Shown here: piece after piece, positions 13,361 through 20,041 of the stretch
Layout: each line of letters opens with the position of its first letter
How positions within the stretch are numbered: position 1 is the first letter of the stretch
Source: Candidatus Methylomirabilota bacterium
Lineage (GTDB): Bacteria; Methylomirabilota; Methylomirabilia; Methylomirabilales; Methylomirabilaceae
Length of the DNA: 20,041 nucleotides
Reading direction: 5' to 3'
Assembly (NCBI GenBank): GCA_028869615.1
Contig: JAGWRQ010000011.1
Location: 1 to 20,041, forward strand
The notes under the pieces: model-generated
What the model was told of the DNA's origin: nothing
The model's database searches: none
The model's input: the letters and a program-made list of their open reading frames with translations, nothing else
Program-made: the position numbers and the translations under genes

Positions 13361-15553
13361 TCACGATTGACGTCTGCTGTTCGCGTGCGCGAACCTCCAG
13401 GTCATGACCGCCGCAAGCGCCATGGGCGCGGCGCCGAATGCGATGAACACCGCGTCCCCAGGAAGGCGCAGCCATTCGAGACGGCGCACCAACGGTTGGT
13501 TCATAAACTCCGCGCCGCGGGCGTGCCAGTAGCCGTTGGTCAACACATCCCATAGTTGCAGGACACCCCCGGGGAAGAGGTTCAATATCACCATCAGCGC
13601 CAGGCCGACGTTCAGTCCCCAGAACGAGACGCGCACGAGTTTCTCGACGCGCTGCCACTGTTCATCATTCAGCACCTGTCGGAACGCAATCACCATCAGC
13701 GCCAACGCCAGCATCCCGAACACCCCCATCATCGCCGTATGCCCGTGATTCGTTGTCAGGAGCGTGCCGACCTCATAGAAACTGATGACCGGCAGGTTGA
13801 TAAGAAAACCAAATACGCCGGCACCGACGAAATTCCAGAAGCCGACCGCCATCAAGAAGTAGACTGTCCACTTATGCGGCAACGACACCGGTAGCTCGCA
13901 TACGCCACACTGGCTCTGAGTCAACTTGATGAAGTCCCACGCATCCAGTGTCAGCAACGTCAGCGGGACAACCTCCATGGCCGAGAATACAGCCGACAGA
14001 GCCATAGCGATGGTCGTCTGACCGGTCCAGTACCAATGATGTCCGGTGCCGATGATGCCGCTACCGAGGTACAGGATCGCGTCAAGATAGATGACTCGCT
14101 CCACGTTCGCGTGCGATATGACGCCCAATTGGAAGAAGATCAGCGCCACCATCACCGTCACGAATAACTCCAGGAATCCTTCGACCCAGAGGTGAACGAT
14201 CCAGAACCGCCAGTTGTCCACGACCGACAAGTGGGTTGTGCTGCCGAAAAACATCGCCGGCAGGTAGAAGAGCGGGAGGGCGAAAGCGGCGTACAGAAAT
14301 AGCGACGCGACTTGACGCTGTTTCGGGTTTTGCCGCGCCGGCGCAACGGCGCGCACCAACAACACCAGCCACAGCACCAGCCCGACAACCAGCATGACCT
14401 GCCACGCCCGCCCCAAATCCAAATACTCCCAGCCTTGATGCCCCAGCCAGAACCACAACGGGCCGAGCATCTGATTTACCCCCAGCCACTCGCCCAACAA
14501 GCTGCCGGCCACGACCAGCAGCAGCGAGACAAACAACAAATTAATACCCAGAACCTGCCCGTGCGGTTCGCCGCCTCCCAGCCCCGCGGCCAAGAACAGT
14601 CCGCCCGCAACGTACGCTGTCACGATCCAGAAGATCGCCAACTGCAAATGCCAAGTCCGCATGATATGGCTCGGCGCGACTTGTGACAGATCTATGCCGT
14701 AGAACTTGCCGGGATCAGCCCGGTAATGCGCGACCGCGGCGCCGACAATCACCTGCGCCAAAAACAGCAACGCCACCATCGTAAAGAGCTTGATCGTCGC
14801 TCGCTGACTCGCCGTGGCCACGCCCAACAACATCAGGGGGTGTACGTGCCCACTCCGGCCCTTCCAGCCGAGGAAATCAAACTTGCCGAACGCAAGCAGC
14901 ACCCCCGCGATCCCCGCCAGTAACGTGATTAAACTCATCGCGCTCCACAGAATCGCATCGGCTGTGAGCGTATTCCCAGCCAGCGGTTCGTACGGAAAGT
15001 TATTCGTGTACGAGTGGGGCTTGCCGGGCCGATTTGCAACGGACGCCCATGCCGTCCACGCGAAAAAGGCGGTAAGCTGTCGCAACTCCGTCGGGTCAGT
15101 AATGTACTGAGCCGGCAACCCGCCGCTGCCTATCGGCTCGGCAAAATACGCTCTCCACCTCGCCACCTGCTTCTCGAACGTAGCCGCCTCCGCCTCCGTA
15201 AATGTTAATGTCCCGGTCTGTGGGTCGTAGTGATTCTGCTTCAACGCCGGTCCTACTGCCACGGCCAACGCGTGTAAATACTCCGCCGAAAAATCCGGCC
15301 CCAGATACGCCCCGTGTCCCCAGACAGATCCGTTTTCCATCAGGCCATACTTCAAAAATACTTCCTGTCCGGCTCGAATATCTTCGACTGTCAGGACGGT
15401 CACGCCACCCGGGCCGGCCACCTTGTCCGGAATCGGCGGCGCAAATTGATAGGTACGTACCGCCAGCCAAATCAAGACAGTCAGCCCGAACACCATCGTG
15501 ATAACGAGCGCGTACCGCCACCAAGGAGAAAGCCCATTGGGGTTTGCCTTCAT
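13361..15553 (-). CDS. norB: Quinol-dependent nitric oxide reductase (qNOR)
   Basis: The protein has 730 residues, as expected for single-subunit qNOR. It has an N-terminal membrane helix, an extracytoplasmic cytochrome-c-like domain without haem motifs (about 37-195), and a dozen or more membrane helices. It reduces NO to N2O with quinol electrons. FeB ligands are intact: His454 in HLWVEGFLELF with Glu458, and His505-His506 in GTGHHWYW. Haem ligands are His302 (RTWHLQLAIFW) and His603/His605 (NHGHTAMMG). The quinol site keeps His276, Phe284 and Asp700 (RLPGD), but the glutamate expected four residues after the histidine is Asp280 (HYRADPGKF). The intact FeB histidines argue for reductase, not NO dismutase. 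AAGGAG lies 8 bases before the ATG at 15553, which beats the longer frame starting at 15631. No partner subunit or dedicated regulator is adjacent. Confidence 0.93.
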   Translation of the reverse strand: MKANPNGLSPWWRYALVITMVFGLTVLIWLAVRTYQFAPPIPDKVAGPGGVTVLTVEDIRAGQEVFLKYGLMENGSVWGHGAYLGPDFSAEYLHALAVAVGPALKQNHYDPQTGTLTFTEAEAATFEKQVARWRAYFAEPIGSGGLPAQYITDPTELRQLTAFFAWTAWASVANRPGKPHSYTNNFPYEPLAGNTLTADAILWSAMSLITLLAGIAGVLLAFGKFDFLGWKGRSGHVHPLMLLGVATASQRATIKLFTMVALLFLAQVIVGAAVAHYRADPGKFYGIDLSQVAPSHIMRTWHLQLAIFWIVTAYVAGGLFLAAGLGGGEPHGQVLGINLLFVSLLLVVAGSLLGEWLGVNQMLGPLWFWLGHQGWEYLDLGRAWQVMLVVGLVLWLVLLVRAVAPARQNPKQRQVASLFLYAAFALPLFYLPAMFFGSTTHLSVVDNWRFWIVHLWVEGFLELFVTVMVALIFFQLGVISHANVERVIYLDAILYLGSGIIGTGHHWYWTGQTTIAMALSAVFSAMEVVPLTLLTLDAWDFIKLTQSQCGVCELPVSLPHKWTVYFLMAVGFWNFVGAGVFGFLINLPVISFYEVGTLLTTNHGHTAMMGVFGMLALALMVIAFRQVLNDEQWQRVEKLVRVSFWGLNVGLALMVILNLFPGGVLQLWDVLTNGYWHARGAEFMNQPLVRRLEWLRLPGDAVFIAFGAAPMALAAVMTWRFAHANSRRQS

Positions 15554-15577
15554 TGATTGCTCCTTTGGTTCATGTCG

Positions 15578-15594
15578 CGGCCTTCCGGAAGCCG
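15578..15594. promoter_or_regulatory. Near-perfect palindrome in the qNOR leader
   Basis: On the minus strand this reads CGGCTTCCGGAAGGCCG. It is an 8-base palindrome, TTCCGGAA, with CGGC/GCCG flanks and one bulged base, 25 bases upstream of the qNOR ATG and next to its ribosome site. It could be an operator. No known NO-regulator consensus is matched. Confidence 0.3.
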
Positions 15595-15825
15595 AGAGGA
15601 AACGCCCTTTCGGAACACCACACGAACGCAATCGCCTTTCGAACGGGACTGTGGGTCAGAGGTGGGTGGAGGCGCGAGCGAACTCGCGTGGACGACCATC
15701 CGCTGCAGCCGCGTGATGTCCTGTGCAAAGCGCCGGGCAAAAAGTGGATAGCAAGCCGCAGCCACGATGGCACGGCACTTCTTTCCGCCGCCTGGAGCGT
15801 CTGGTTCGGCGTAACCCGCCGCAAC
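15595..15825. other. Gene-free stretch upstream of qNOR
   Basis: I see no convincing gene on either strand. The open frames crossing it have Arg/Ser-rich translations typical of noncoding GC-rich DNA. It holds a perfect 6-bp stem with a CGAA loop (CGCGAG 15673-15678, CTCGCG 15683-15688) and the presumed qNOR promoter, which I could not locate. Confidence 0.4.
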
Positions 15826-16002
15826 TCAGCCGGCCTTCGCCCACGGCTGCGGCTTCTTCGGCGGCAGCGAAACGAGTTTCCGTCTGCTCCGTCGTTCTTC
15901 CTCCTTGAGGGCCTGGCAGATTGCGTCGAGGTCGTAGTGGTACTTGGCGGCGTGGCGTTCACGCACACGTCGCACTTCGTCGACGATCGGGTCTTTCCAC
16001 AT
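15826..16002 (-). CDS. 58-residue antitoxin-like small protein
   Basis: The protein has 58 residues, beginning MWKDPIVDEVRRVRERHAAK and continuing YHYDLDAICQALKEEERRSR, then a basic, proline-rich tail (RKLVSLPPKKPQPWAKAG). GGGAG lies 8 bases before the ATG. It starts 3 bases after the stop of a truncated PIN-domain frame, in the same direction. From memory, small proteins opening with this DPIVxEVRRxRE pattern are common beside PIN genes in cyanobacteria and other environmental bacteria, where an antitoxin role is suspected. That is unverified here. The charged helical start and the absence of a membrane segment fit a cytoplasmic partner protein. The coding reading is good because codon use, ribosome site and spacing all agree. 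Confidence 0.7.
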   Translation of the reverse strand: MWKDPIVDEVRRVRERHAAKYHYDLDAICQALKEEERRSRRKLVSLPPKKPQPWAKAG

Positions 16003-16005
16003 CGG

Positions 16006-16140
16006 TCACTCTCCCATGAGCTCTTCTGGTGTGCAGATGACCGGGACGCCGTACCCATGATTGTAGGCCACGGCGGCCACCACGTTGCGAATCTCCGCAT
16101 TCGCGATGTGCTTGCAGTTCCAAGTGAGCAGGTAGTCCAT
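16006..16140 (-). pseudogene. Truncated PIN-domain (VapC-like) toxin remnant
   Basis: From the internal ATG the frame gives 44 residues: MDYLLTWNCKHIANAEIRNV followed by VAAVAYNHGYGVPVICTPEELMGE. This matches the C-terminal third of a PIN-domain family in which WNCxHIANA and PxICTPEELMG are characteristic. The usual protein is about 150 residues; the N-terminal part with the first acidic catalytic residues is missing. Reading upstream in the same frame gives only about 14 more residues (ending GKIADG) before a TGA, and then the DUF2442 gene. The frame ends 3 bases before the small antitoxin-like gene, so the original pair order is still visible. A deletion that fused the neighbourhood to DUF2442 is the likely cause. 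Confidence 0.65.
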
Positions 16141-16213
16141 GCCGTCTGCAATTTTCCCACAGTACCTCAGGGTGCAACACTGTCACCTTGATGAGTGTCG
16201 TGGCCACCCACGC

Positions 16214-16519
16214 CTATGCAACCTTCGTTTTCGTCGTAGCCCATCGCTGGGCCATACGCTTTAGCTCTTCAGCATACTTCGGCCAGTCATGCAATGTCTC
16301 TGGATCAAAGTCCGCCCCATTGGGCCAGATCAACGTGTGCACTTCCGGGTCTATCTCAACTTGATTGAACACGCGCTCGTCCTGCAAAGGTGCATACAAA
16401 GCGCCTGCCAGAACAGGTCGAAAGTCAATGACCTGCTCTGTCTTATCGTCGAACGCAACCCGAAGCGTGTATGGGCCAACGATTTCACACTCAATGACCC
16501 GATAGATTGGATGGTTCAT
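16214..16519 (-). CDS. DUF2442 domain protein
   Basis: The protein has 101 residues. Family marks are VGPYTLRVAFDDKTEQVIDF, RPVLAGALYAPLQD and the C-terminal IDPEVHTLIWPNGADFDPETLHDW. DUF2442 proteins are small, cytoplasmic and often sit beside DUF4160 or in toxin-antitoxin-like pairs. No DUF4160 gene is visible on the upstream side, so here it is an orphan. GGAGA about 11 bases before the ATG serves as ribosome site. It lies just upstream of the PIN remnant in the same direction and is divergent from the Mut7-C/fmt operon. Molecular function is unknown. Confidence 0.85.
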   Translation of the reverse strand: MNHPIYRVIECEIVGPYTLRVAFDDKTEQVIDFRPVLAGALYAPLQDERVFNQVEIDPEVHTLIWPNGADFDPETLHDWPKYAEELKRMAQRWATTKTKVA

Positions 16520-16574
16520 GTCGCGCCGATTCTCCTGCCTTTCTAGGGACTTGTCAAGGTTCGACCTATTGGTA

Positions 16575-16583
16575 TGCTATAGT
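16575..16583 (+). promoter_or_regulatory. Extended -10 promoter of the Mut7-C/fmt operon
   Basis: TGCTATAGT is an extended -10 element (TGn plus TATAGT, 5 of 6). A TTGTCA lies 21 bases upstream, too far for a standard -35, but extended -10 promoters can do without one. The predicted start is near 16590, about 40 bases before the ATG at 16631. An element of the same form occurs at 19988. Confidence 0.5.
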
Positions 16584-16630
16584 CACTGGTGCGCGGGGTA
16601 TCTTCCGAGCGCGAAGGACACAGATGATCA

Positions 16631-17119
16631 ATGAAGAATGAAACAGCAATGCGGTTTGTGGCCGATGCGATGCTGGGTCGGTTGGCCAAGTGGCTTCGCC
16701 TGTTGGGGTACGACACGCTCTACTGGCGAGGCGATGACGCCCGACTGGTGCGCCTGGTCCTGGTGGAAAACCGGCTGCTGCTTACGCGAGACACCCACTT
16801 GCCTCCTCGCCTACCACCTCATCTGATCTGCTTCATCGACAGCGATCATTACGATGCGCAGCTCGGTCAGGTCGTGGCCCGCTTTGGGTTGCCGCCTAGG
16901 ATCGGCCGTTTGTGCCTACGATGTAACCTGCCCCTCGAGCCGGTCGACAAAGCCGAGGTACGCGCGGAGGTCCCACCGTTCGTCTGGCAGACCCAGGAGC
17001 GGTTCGCCCGCTGCCCTGGCTGCCTCCGGATCTACTGGGAGGGGACGCATTACGCCCGGATGATAGAGATGCTCGATCGGGTGGCTGCCTTGAAGAAAGG
17101 AAACGGCCGATGCGCGTGA
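16631..17119 (+). CDS. Mut7-C RNase-domain protein with zinc ribbon
   Basis: The protein has 162 residues. The N-terminal part (about 8-85) is a Mut7-C/PIN-like RNase domain: RFVADAMLGRLAKWLRLLGYDTLY with Asp12, then LLLTRDTHLP with Asp54, and DSDHYDAQLGQV. The C-terminal part carries two CxxC pairs (Cys95/Cys98 in LCLRC, Cys128/Cys131 in RCPGC) that should bind one zinc ion. Family members are proposed RNases with unknown natural substrates. Its 3' end overlaps the fmt start by 10 bases, so it is translationally tied to fmt, and it heads the operon. The ATG at 16649 is an alternative start closer to the conserved domain; neither has a strong ribosome site. Confidence 0.88.
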   Translation: MKNETAMRFVADAMLGRLAKWLRLLGYDTLYWRGDDARLVRLVLVENRLLLTRDTHLPPRLPPHLICFIDSDHYDAQLGQVVARFGLPPRIGRLCLRCNLPLEPVDKAEVRAEVPPFVWQTQERFARCPGCLRIYWEGTHYARMIEMLDRVAALKKGNGRCA

Positions 17120-18045
17120 GCTTCATGGGCACGCCAACGTTCGCCCTGCCATCGCTGAAGGCGCTCATTACCGCAGACCACGAGATCTGCCTGGTCGTAA
17201 CCCAACCGGATCGGCCGGCCGGGCGCGGCCGCGTGCCTACCCCGCCACCAGTGAAGCTTGCCGCCCAAGAGCTCGGACTTCCGATCCTACAGCCGGAGAA
17301 GGTGAGTGAGCCGACGGTCATGCCAGCACTGCAAGTGGCCCGACCGGAGGTCATCGTCGTCGTCGCCTATGGTCAGCTTCTTCCGAAGCCGATCCTCGCC
17401 ATGCCGCCGCATGGCTGCCTGAACCTCCATGCCTCGCTCCTGCCGAAGTACCGCGGCGCGGCGCCGATCCCATGGGCCATCATCCAAGGGGACACAGTCA
17501 CAGGGGTCACTATTATGCAGATCGAAGCGCGGATGGATGCTGGACCCATCCTTCTGCAGCGGGCCGAGCCGATTCAACCGCACGATACGGCGGCGACGCT
17601 CTCCGAGCGGCTGGCCGTCCTGGGGGCGGAACTGTTGTGCCAAGTCCTCGATCAGGTGACACGCGAAACAGTCCACTCGGTCCCGCAGGATGAGCGTCTG
17701 GCGACCTATGCGCCGAAGCTTCTCCCCGCCGATACGCACCTGGACTGGGCCCGTGATGCACGGGCGCTTGATTGCCTGATTCGGGGCTTGTGCCCGGAGC
17801 CGGGAGCGGTGACGAGTTTCGGTGGGCGGCGCGTCAAGGTTCTTAGTGCCGAAGTCGAGGCAATAATCAACTCCCCGCCCGGCACCGTGTGTGCGGTCGA
17901 TCAGAAAAAGGGGGTCCTGGTGGCCGCCAAGTCGGGAGGTTTGTGGCTTACGCAGGTCCAACCAGAGAACCGCCGAGCCATGACGGCGGCAGAGTTCGCA
18001 AGAGGATACCGTGTCCGGCCTGGTGACGCCTTTGGCTCGGCCTAG
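17110..18045 (+). CDS. fmt: Methionyl-tRNA formyltransferase
   Basis: The protein has 311 residues, the usual length. It transfers a formyl group from 10-formyl-tetrahydrofolate to initiator Met-tRNA in the cytoplasm. MRVSFMGTPTFALPSL opens the Rossmann-like domain. The catalytic set is Asn105, His107 (LNLHASLLPKYRGAAPI, 104-120) and Asp143 (RMDAGPIL). The C-terminal domain (about 205-311), which binds tRNA, is present. AAGGAAA lies about 8 bases before the ATG at 17110. The gene overlaps the upstream Mut7-C gene and, by 35 bases, the downstream rsmB. A deformylase gene, a common neighbour, is not in this window. Confidence 0.97.
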   Translation: MRVSFMGTPTFALPSLKALITADHEICLVVTQPDRPAGRGRVPTPPPVKLAAQELGLPILQPEKVSEPTVMPALQVARPEVIVVVAYGQLLPKPILAMPPHGCLNLHASLLPKYRGAAPIPWAIIQGDTVTGVTIMQIEARMDAGPILLQRAEPIQPHDTAATLSERLAVLGAELLCQVLDQVTRETVHSVPQDERLATYAPKLLPADTHLDWARDARALDCLIRGLCPEPGAVTSFGGRRVKVLSAEVEAIINSPPGTVCAVDQKKGVLVAAKSGGLWLTQVQPENRRAMTAAEFARGYRVRPGDAFGSA

Positions 18046-19414
18046 CGCTCCGCCAATCAACGCCCGGCGTCTCGCGCTCGAAGTGTTGACCCAAGTGGAG
18101 GAGCAGCGTGCCTACGCCAGCCTCCTGCTGGACGCCAGACTCCAGAAGGCCCGCCTTTCGCAACAAGACCGAGCACTCGCCACTGAGCTGGCTTACGGCG
18201 TCCTTCGCTGGCAGGGTCGGCTGGACTACCTGCTGGCTGCCGTGACCGATCGGCCATGGGAGCGGGTCGATCCGATACTACGCCGCCTGCTGCGTCTCGG
18301 CGCCTATCAGCTCCTCTTTCTTACACGCATCCCCGCCTATGCCGCCGTTAACGAAACTGTCGCCCTGACCCAAGACGCCATGCGTAGCCCAGTCAAGCGT
18401 GACGCCAAAGCCTTCGTCAATGCGATCTTGCGCCGGTTGCTGGAGCGGCATAGTTCGATCCCCTTTCCTGATCCCTCCAGCGATCCGGTCGGCGCCCTTG
18501 CTGCGCGCTGGTCGCACCCGTCCTGGCTGGTCGCGCGTTGGCTCGCACGTCTGGGACCGGCAGAGACCGAGACCTTGCTCAAGGCCAACAACGACATCCC
18601 TACGTTGTCCGTGGTGGTCAACCGGCTGAAGAGTCGACCGGACGAGGTCCGGGCCCGCCTCGCCGGGATCACGCGTTCGGTCACTCCGGGCCGGTTCGTT
18701 CCCGGTGTCTTGCACCTTCAAGACGGCGCCGAGGCGCTGCGCGATCAGGCATTCGCGGACGGCTGGTACTTCCCGATGGATGAGGCAGCAGCCTTGCCGG
18801 TCCTCCTACTGGACCCTCAGCCCGGCAACATCGTGCTGGATGCCTGCGCCGGCGGTGGCGGGAAGACGGCCCTGATTCTGGGACAGCTCGCGGGAAGTGG
18901 GCGAGTGATCACGCTCGATCCGAACGCTCGCGCTCACCGACGCCTCCGAGAGGCCAGGGCGCGCCTGGGTCTTGATCGAGTCATGCCGGTTCAAGCCGAT
19001 GCCAGACAGGCATCTCGTTTGTTCACCCGCTCCGTAGACAGGGCATTGGTGGATGCGCCATGCAGCGGTCTCGGCACCCTCCGACGCCATCCTGAGCGAA
19101 AGTGGCAGCAGCAAGAGGCAGGCTTGGCGGCCTTGGCGCGTTTGCAACTTGAGCTGCTTCACGGTGTCGCGCCGCTGCTGAAACCGGGAGGAGTTCTGGT
19201 CTATAGCACCTGTTCGCTTGAGCCCGAGGAGACCGACGTCGTCGTCAAGACGTTCCTGCGCGATTTCCCCGAGTTTGCCGCCGACAACGCCCCTGGCAGC
19301 CTTCCTGCAACGGTCGCGGAACTGATCGATTCCCAGGGCGCTCTTCGTACATGGCCGCACCGGCATGGACTCGACGGCTTTTACGCCATCCGACTCCGCC
19401 GGGGGGACCGATGA
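18011..19414 (+). CDS. rsmB: 16S rRNA (cytosine-967-C5)-methyltransferase
   Basis: The protein has 467 residues. The N-terminal NusB-like RNA-binding domain (about 17-145; RRLALEVLTQVEEQRAYASL) is joined to a Fmu/NOL1/NOP2 methyltransferase domain. SAM motif I is VLDACAGGGGKTALIL (275-290). The two family cysteines are Cys351 in VDAPCSGLGTLRRHPERKW and Cys401 in VYSTCSLEPEETD; by analogy with the E. coli enzyme, the second is the nucleophile and the first helps release the product. It methylates C967 of 16S rRNA. The GTG at 18011 has AGAGGA 6 bases upstream. The gene overlaps fmt by 35 bases and the next gene by 4 (ATGA). FPMDEAA in place of the common VQDEAS is a mild variation. Confidence 0.95.
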   Translation: MSGLVTPLARPSAPPINARRLALEVLTQVEEQRAYASLLLDARLQKARLSQQDRALATELAYGVLRWQGRLDYLLAAVTDRPWERVDPILRRLLRLGAYQLLFLTRIPAYAAVNETVALTQDAMRSPVKRDAKAFVNAILRRLLERHSSIPFPDPSSDPVGALAARWSHPSWLVARWLARLGPAETETLLKANNDIPTLSVVVNRLKSRPDEVRARLAGITRSVTPGRFVPGVLHLQDGAEALRDQAFADGWYFPMDEAAALPVLLLDPQPGNIVLDACAGGGGKTALILGQLAGSGRVITLDPNARAHRRLREARARLGLDRVMPVQADARQASRLFTRSVDRALVDAPCSGLGTLRRHPERKWQQQEAGLAALARLQLELLHGVAPLLKPGGVLVYSTCSLEPEETDVVVKTFLRDFPEFAADNAPGSLPATVAELIDSQGALRTWPHRHGLDGFYAIRLRRGDR

Positions 19415-19941
19415 ATCTCCTCCGATTGCTGGGCAAAGGGCTCGCGTGGGCCCTGATTCTCACCGCCGTGGCTGTCGTGACCGGCGCTATCACGATGTGG
19501 CTCGCGGCAGAGAAGGACAAGGTGCAACTTCCGCGCGTGATCGGAATGGACGCTACGACAGCACTCGTGTTGCTGCACCAGCAGGGGCTCCAACCGAAGG
19601 TGAGCGGCCGGGAGTATAGTGAAGAGGTCCCGCAAGATGCCATCTTATTTCAACGGCCAGCCAGTGGTTCATGGGTCCGGAAAAACAGCGAGGTTCGCTT
19701 GGTGGTCAGTCAAGGCAGTGACGCGGTCGCGCTCCCCAGTCTGGCCGGGCTGCCCCTCTCAGAGGCCACAGCGCTCCTGCACGCATCCGGTATCACCCTT
19801 GGCCGGGTGGCGCAGGTCCATTCGTCGGAGCGCCCGAAAGGAGAGGTGATCGCCCAGGATCCCGAGGCGGGCACTGTTGTCCGCAGAGGGAGCCCGGTTG
19901 CCGTACTGCTCAGCCTCGGTCAGCTTGACGACGTACAGTGA
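19411..19941 (+). CDS. Membrane-anchored protein with two PASTA domains
   Basis: The protein has 176 residues. It has one N-terminal membrane helix (about 11-32, WALILTAVAVVTGAITMWLA) and then two PASTA domains outside the membrane (about 37-102 and 103-169). Each has the typical opening (LPRVIGMDATTALVLL; LPSLAGLPLSEATALL) and the exit pattern (ILFQRPASGSWVRKNSEVRLVVS; VIAQDPEAGTVVRRGSPVAVLLS). PASTA domains bind peptidoglycan or beta-lactam-like groups in Ser/Thr kinases and penicillin-binding proteins, but here no kinase or transpeptidase domain is attached. Such short PASTA proteins are often found after rsmB in several phyla. The ATGA overlap with rsmB sets the start and implies coupled translation. 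It is the last gene of the operon. Confidence 0.9.
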   Translation: MNLLRLLGKGLAWALILTAVAVVTGAITMWLAAEKDKVQLPRVIGMDATTALVLLHQQGLQPKVSGREYSEEVPQDAILFQRPASGSWVRKNSEVRLVVSQGSDAVALPSLAGLPLSEATALLHASGITLGRVAQVHSSERPKGEVIAQDPEAGTVVRRGSPVAVLLSLGQLDDVQ

Positions 19942-20041
19942 ATCAAGGCGTAGCTTGACACGGCGGCGAACCGATTGATAGACTGCGTGATATAGTGAGA
20001 GGTGCTGGAGGTGTTGAAGACTGTTCAGAGAAGCCACCAAG
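19942..20041. other. Promoter-bearing stretch at the right edge
   Basis: No terminator hairpin is visible after the PASTA gene. TTGACA at 19955-19960 has no good -10 at 16-18 bases. A frame opening with GTG at 20002 stays open to the edge, but it begins about where transcription would start, so the true downstream start is probably outside the window. Confidence 0.4.
19988..19996 (+). promoter_or_regulatory. Extended -10 promoter at the right edge
   Basis: TGATATAGT, an extended -10 with the same TATAGT core as the element at 16575. It would start transcription near 20003 and serve a gene beyond the window. Confidence 0.45.

Noticed and set aside
13361..15553. Calling the qNOR-like protein an NO dismutase
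   Set aside because: All three FeB histidines and the catalytic-site glutamate are present, and most quinol-site residues are kept. Dismutase-type enzymes lose a FeB histidine.
15750..15764. Sigma-54-like element on the minus strand upstream of qNOR
   Set aside because: TGGCTGCGGCTTGCT has only 9 bases between GG and GC, where 10 are required.
15570..16160. Long minus-strand open frame of 196 residues and the 82-residue frame at 15959-16207
   Set aside because: They are in other frames than the PIN remnant and the 58-residue gene, and are Arg/Ser-rich without motifs. The recognisable protein sequence is in the third minus frame.
15544..16191. Long plus-strand open frame of 215 residues
   Set aside because: It lies opposite the qNOR start, the small antitoxin-like gene and the PIN remnant, has no family motif, and its translation looks like noncoding GC-rich DNA.
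19955..19982. TTGACA-based promoter after the PASTA gene
   Set aside because: The -10 at proper spacing (GATAGA or ATAGAC) is poor; the extended -10 at 19988 is a better candidate.

Overview
The window is a GC-rich bacterial chromosome segment with about 20 intact genes and one gene remnant. It has no rRNA, tRNA, CRISPR array or insertion sequence that I could recognise. The gene mix suggests a Gram-negative, environmental, respiratory bacterium: a quinol-type nitric oxide reductase, an NtrC-class two-component system with a sigma-54-type promoter nearby, several lipoproteins, and an fmt-rsmB-PASTA housekeeping run. The style resembles deep-branching groups such as NC10/Methylomirabilota or Nitrospirota. 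That placement is inference and nothing in the window proves it.

Region 1 (46-3118, + strand) is a three-gene secondary-metabolite cassette: a type III polyketide synthase with a complete Cys-His-Asn triad, an overlapping SAM methyltransferase, and a geranylgeranyl-reductase-like flavoprotein. This is the gene set expected for a methylated, oxidised phenolic or quinone lipid. A large inverted repeat with a 7-base period lies between the second and third genes. A convergent lipoprotein gene with a cupredoxin-like fold (3126-3518, - strand) closes the region.

Region 2 (3615-8347, + strand) is regulatory. A good sigma-70-type promoter precedes an NtrC-class activator, a membrane histidine kinase and a coiled-coil lipoprotein. 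After a 278-base AT-richer gap, a -24/-12 element with the exact GG-N10-GC spacing precedes a stand-alone receiver protein and a glycine-zipper lipoprotein. A perfect 14-bp stem terminator ends that unit. The simplest reading is that the NtrC-class activator drives the second unit.

Region 3 (8515-11930, + strand) is a PhnD-PhnC-PhnE-PhnE type ABC importer with two paralogous permeases and no catabolic genes. Its ligand may be phosphonate, phosphite or another oxyanion. A convergent MOSC-domain gene follows.

Region 4 (12621-16519, - strand) holds a secreted protein of unknown function, a qNOR-type nitric oxide reductase with an intact FeB site, and a decayed toxin-antitoxin-like patch: a 58-residue small protein, a truncated PIN-domain remnant and a DUF2442 protein.

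Region 5 (16575-19941, + strand) is a tightly overlapped housekeeping operon: Mut7-C RNase-domain protein, fmt, rsmB and a membrane-anchored PASTA protein. An extended -10 promoter lies at its head, and a second one of the same form lies after it, at the right edge of the window.
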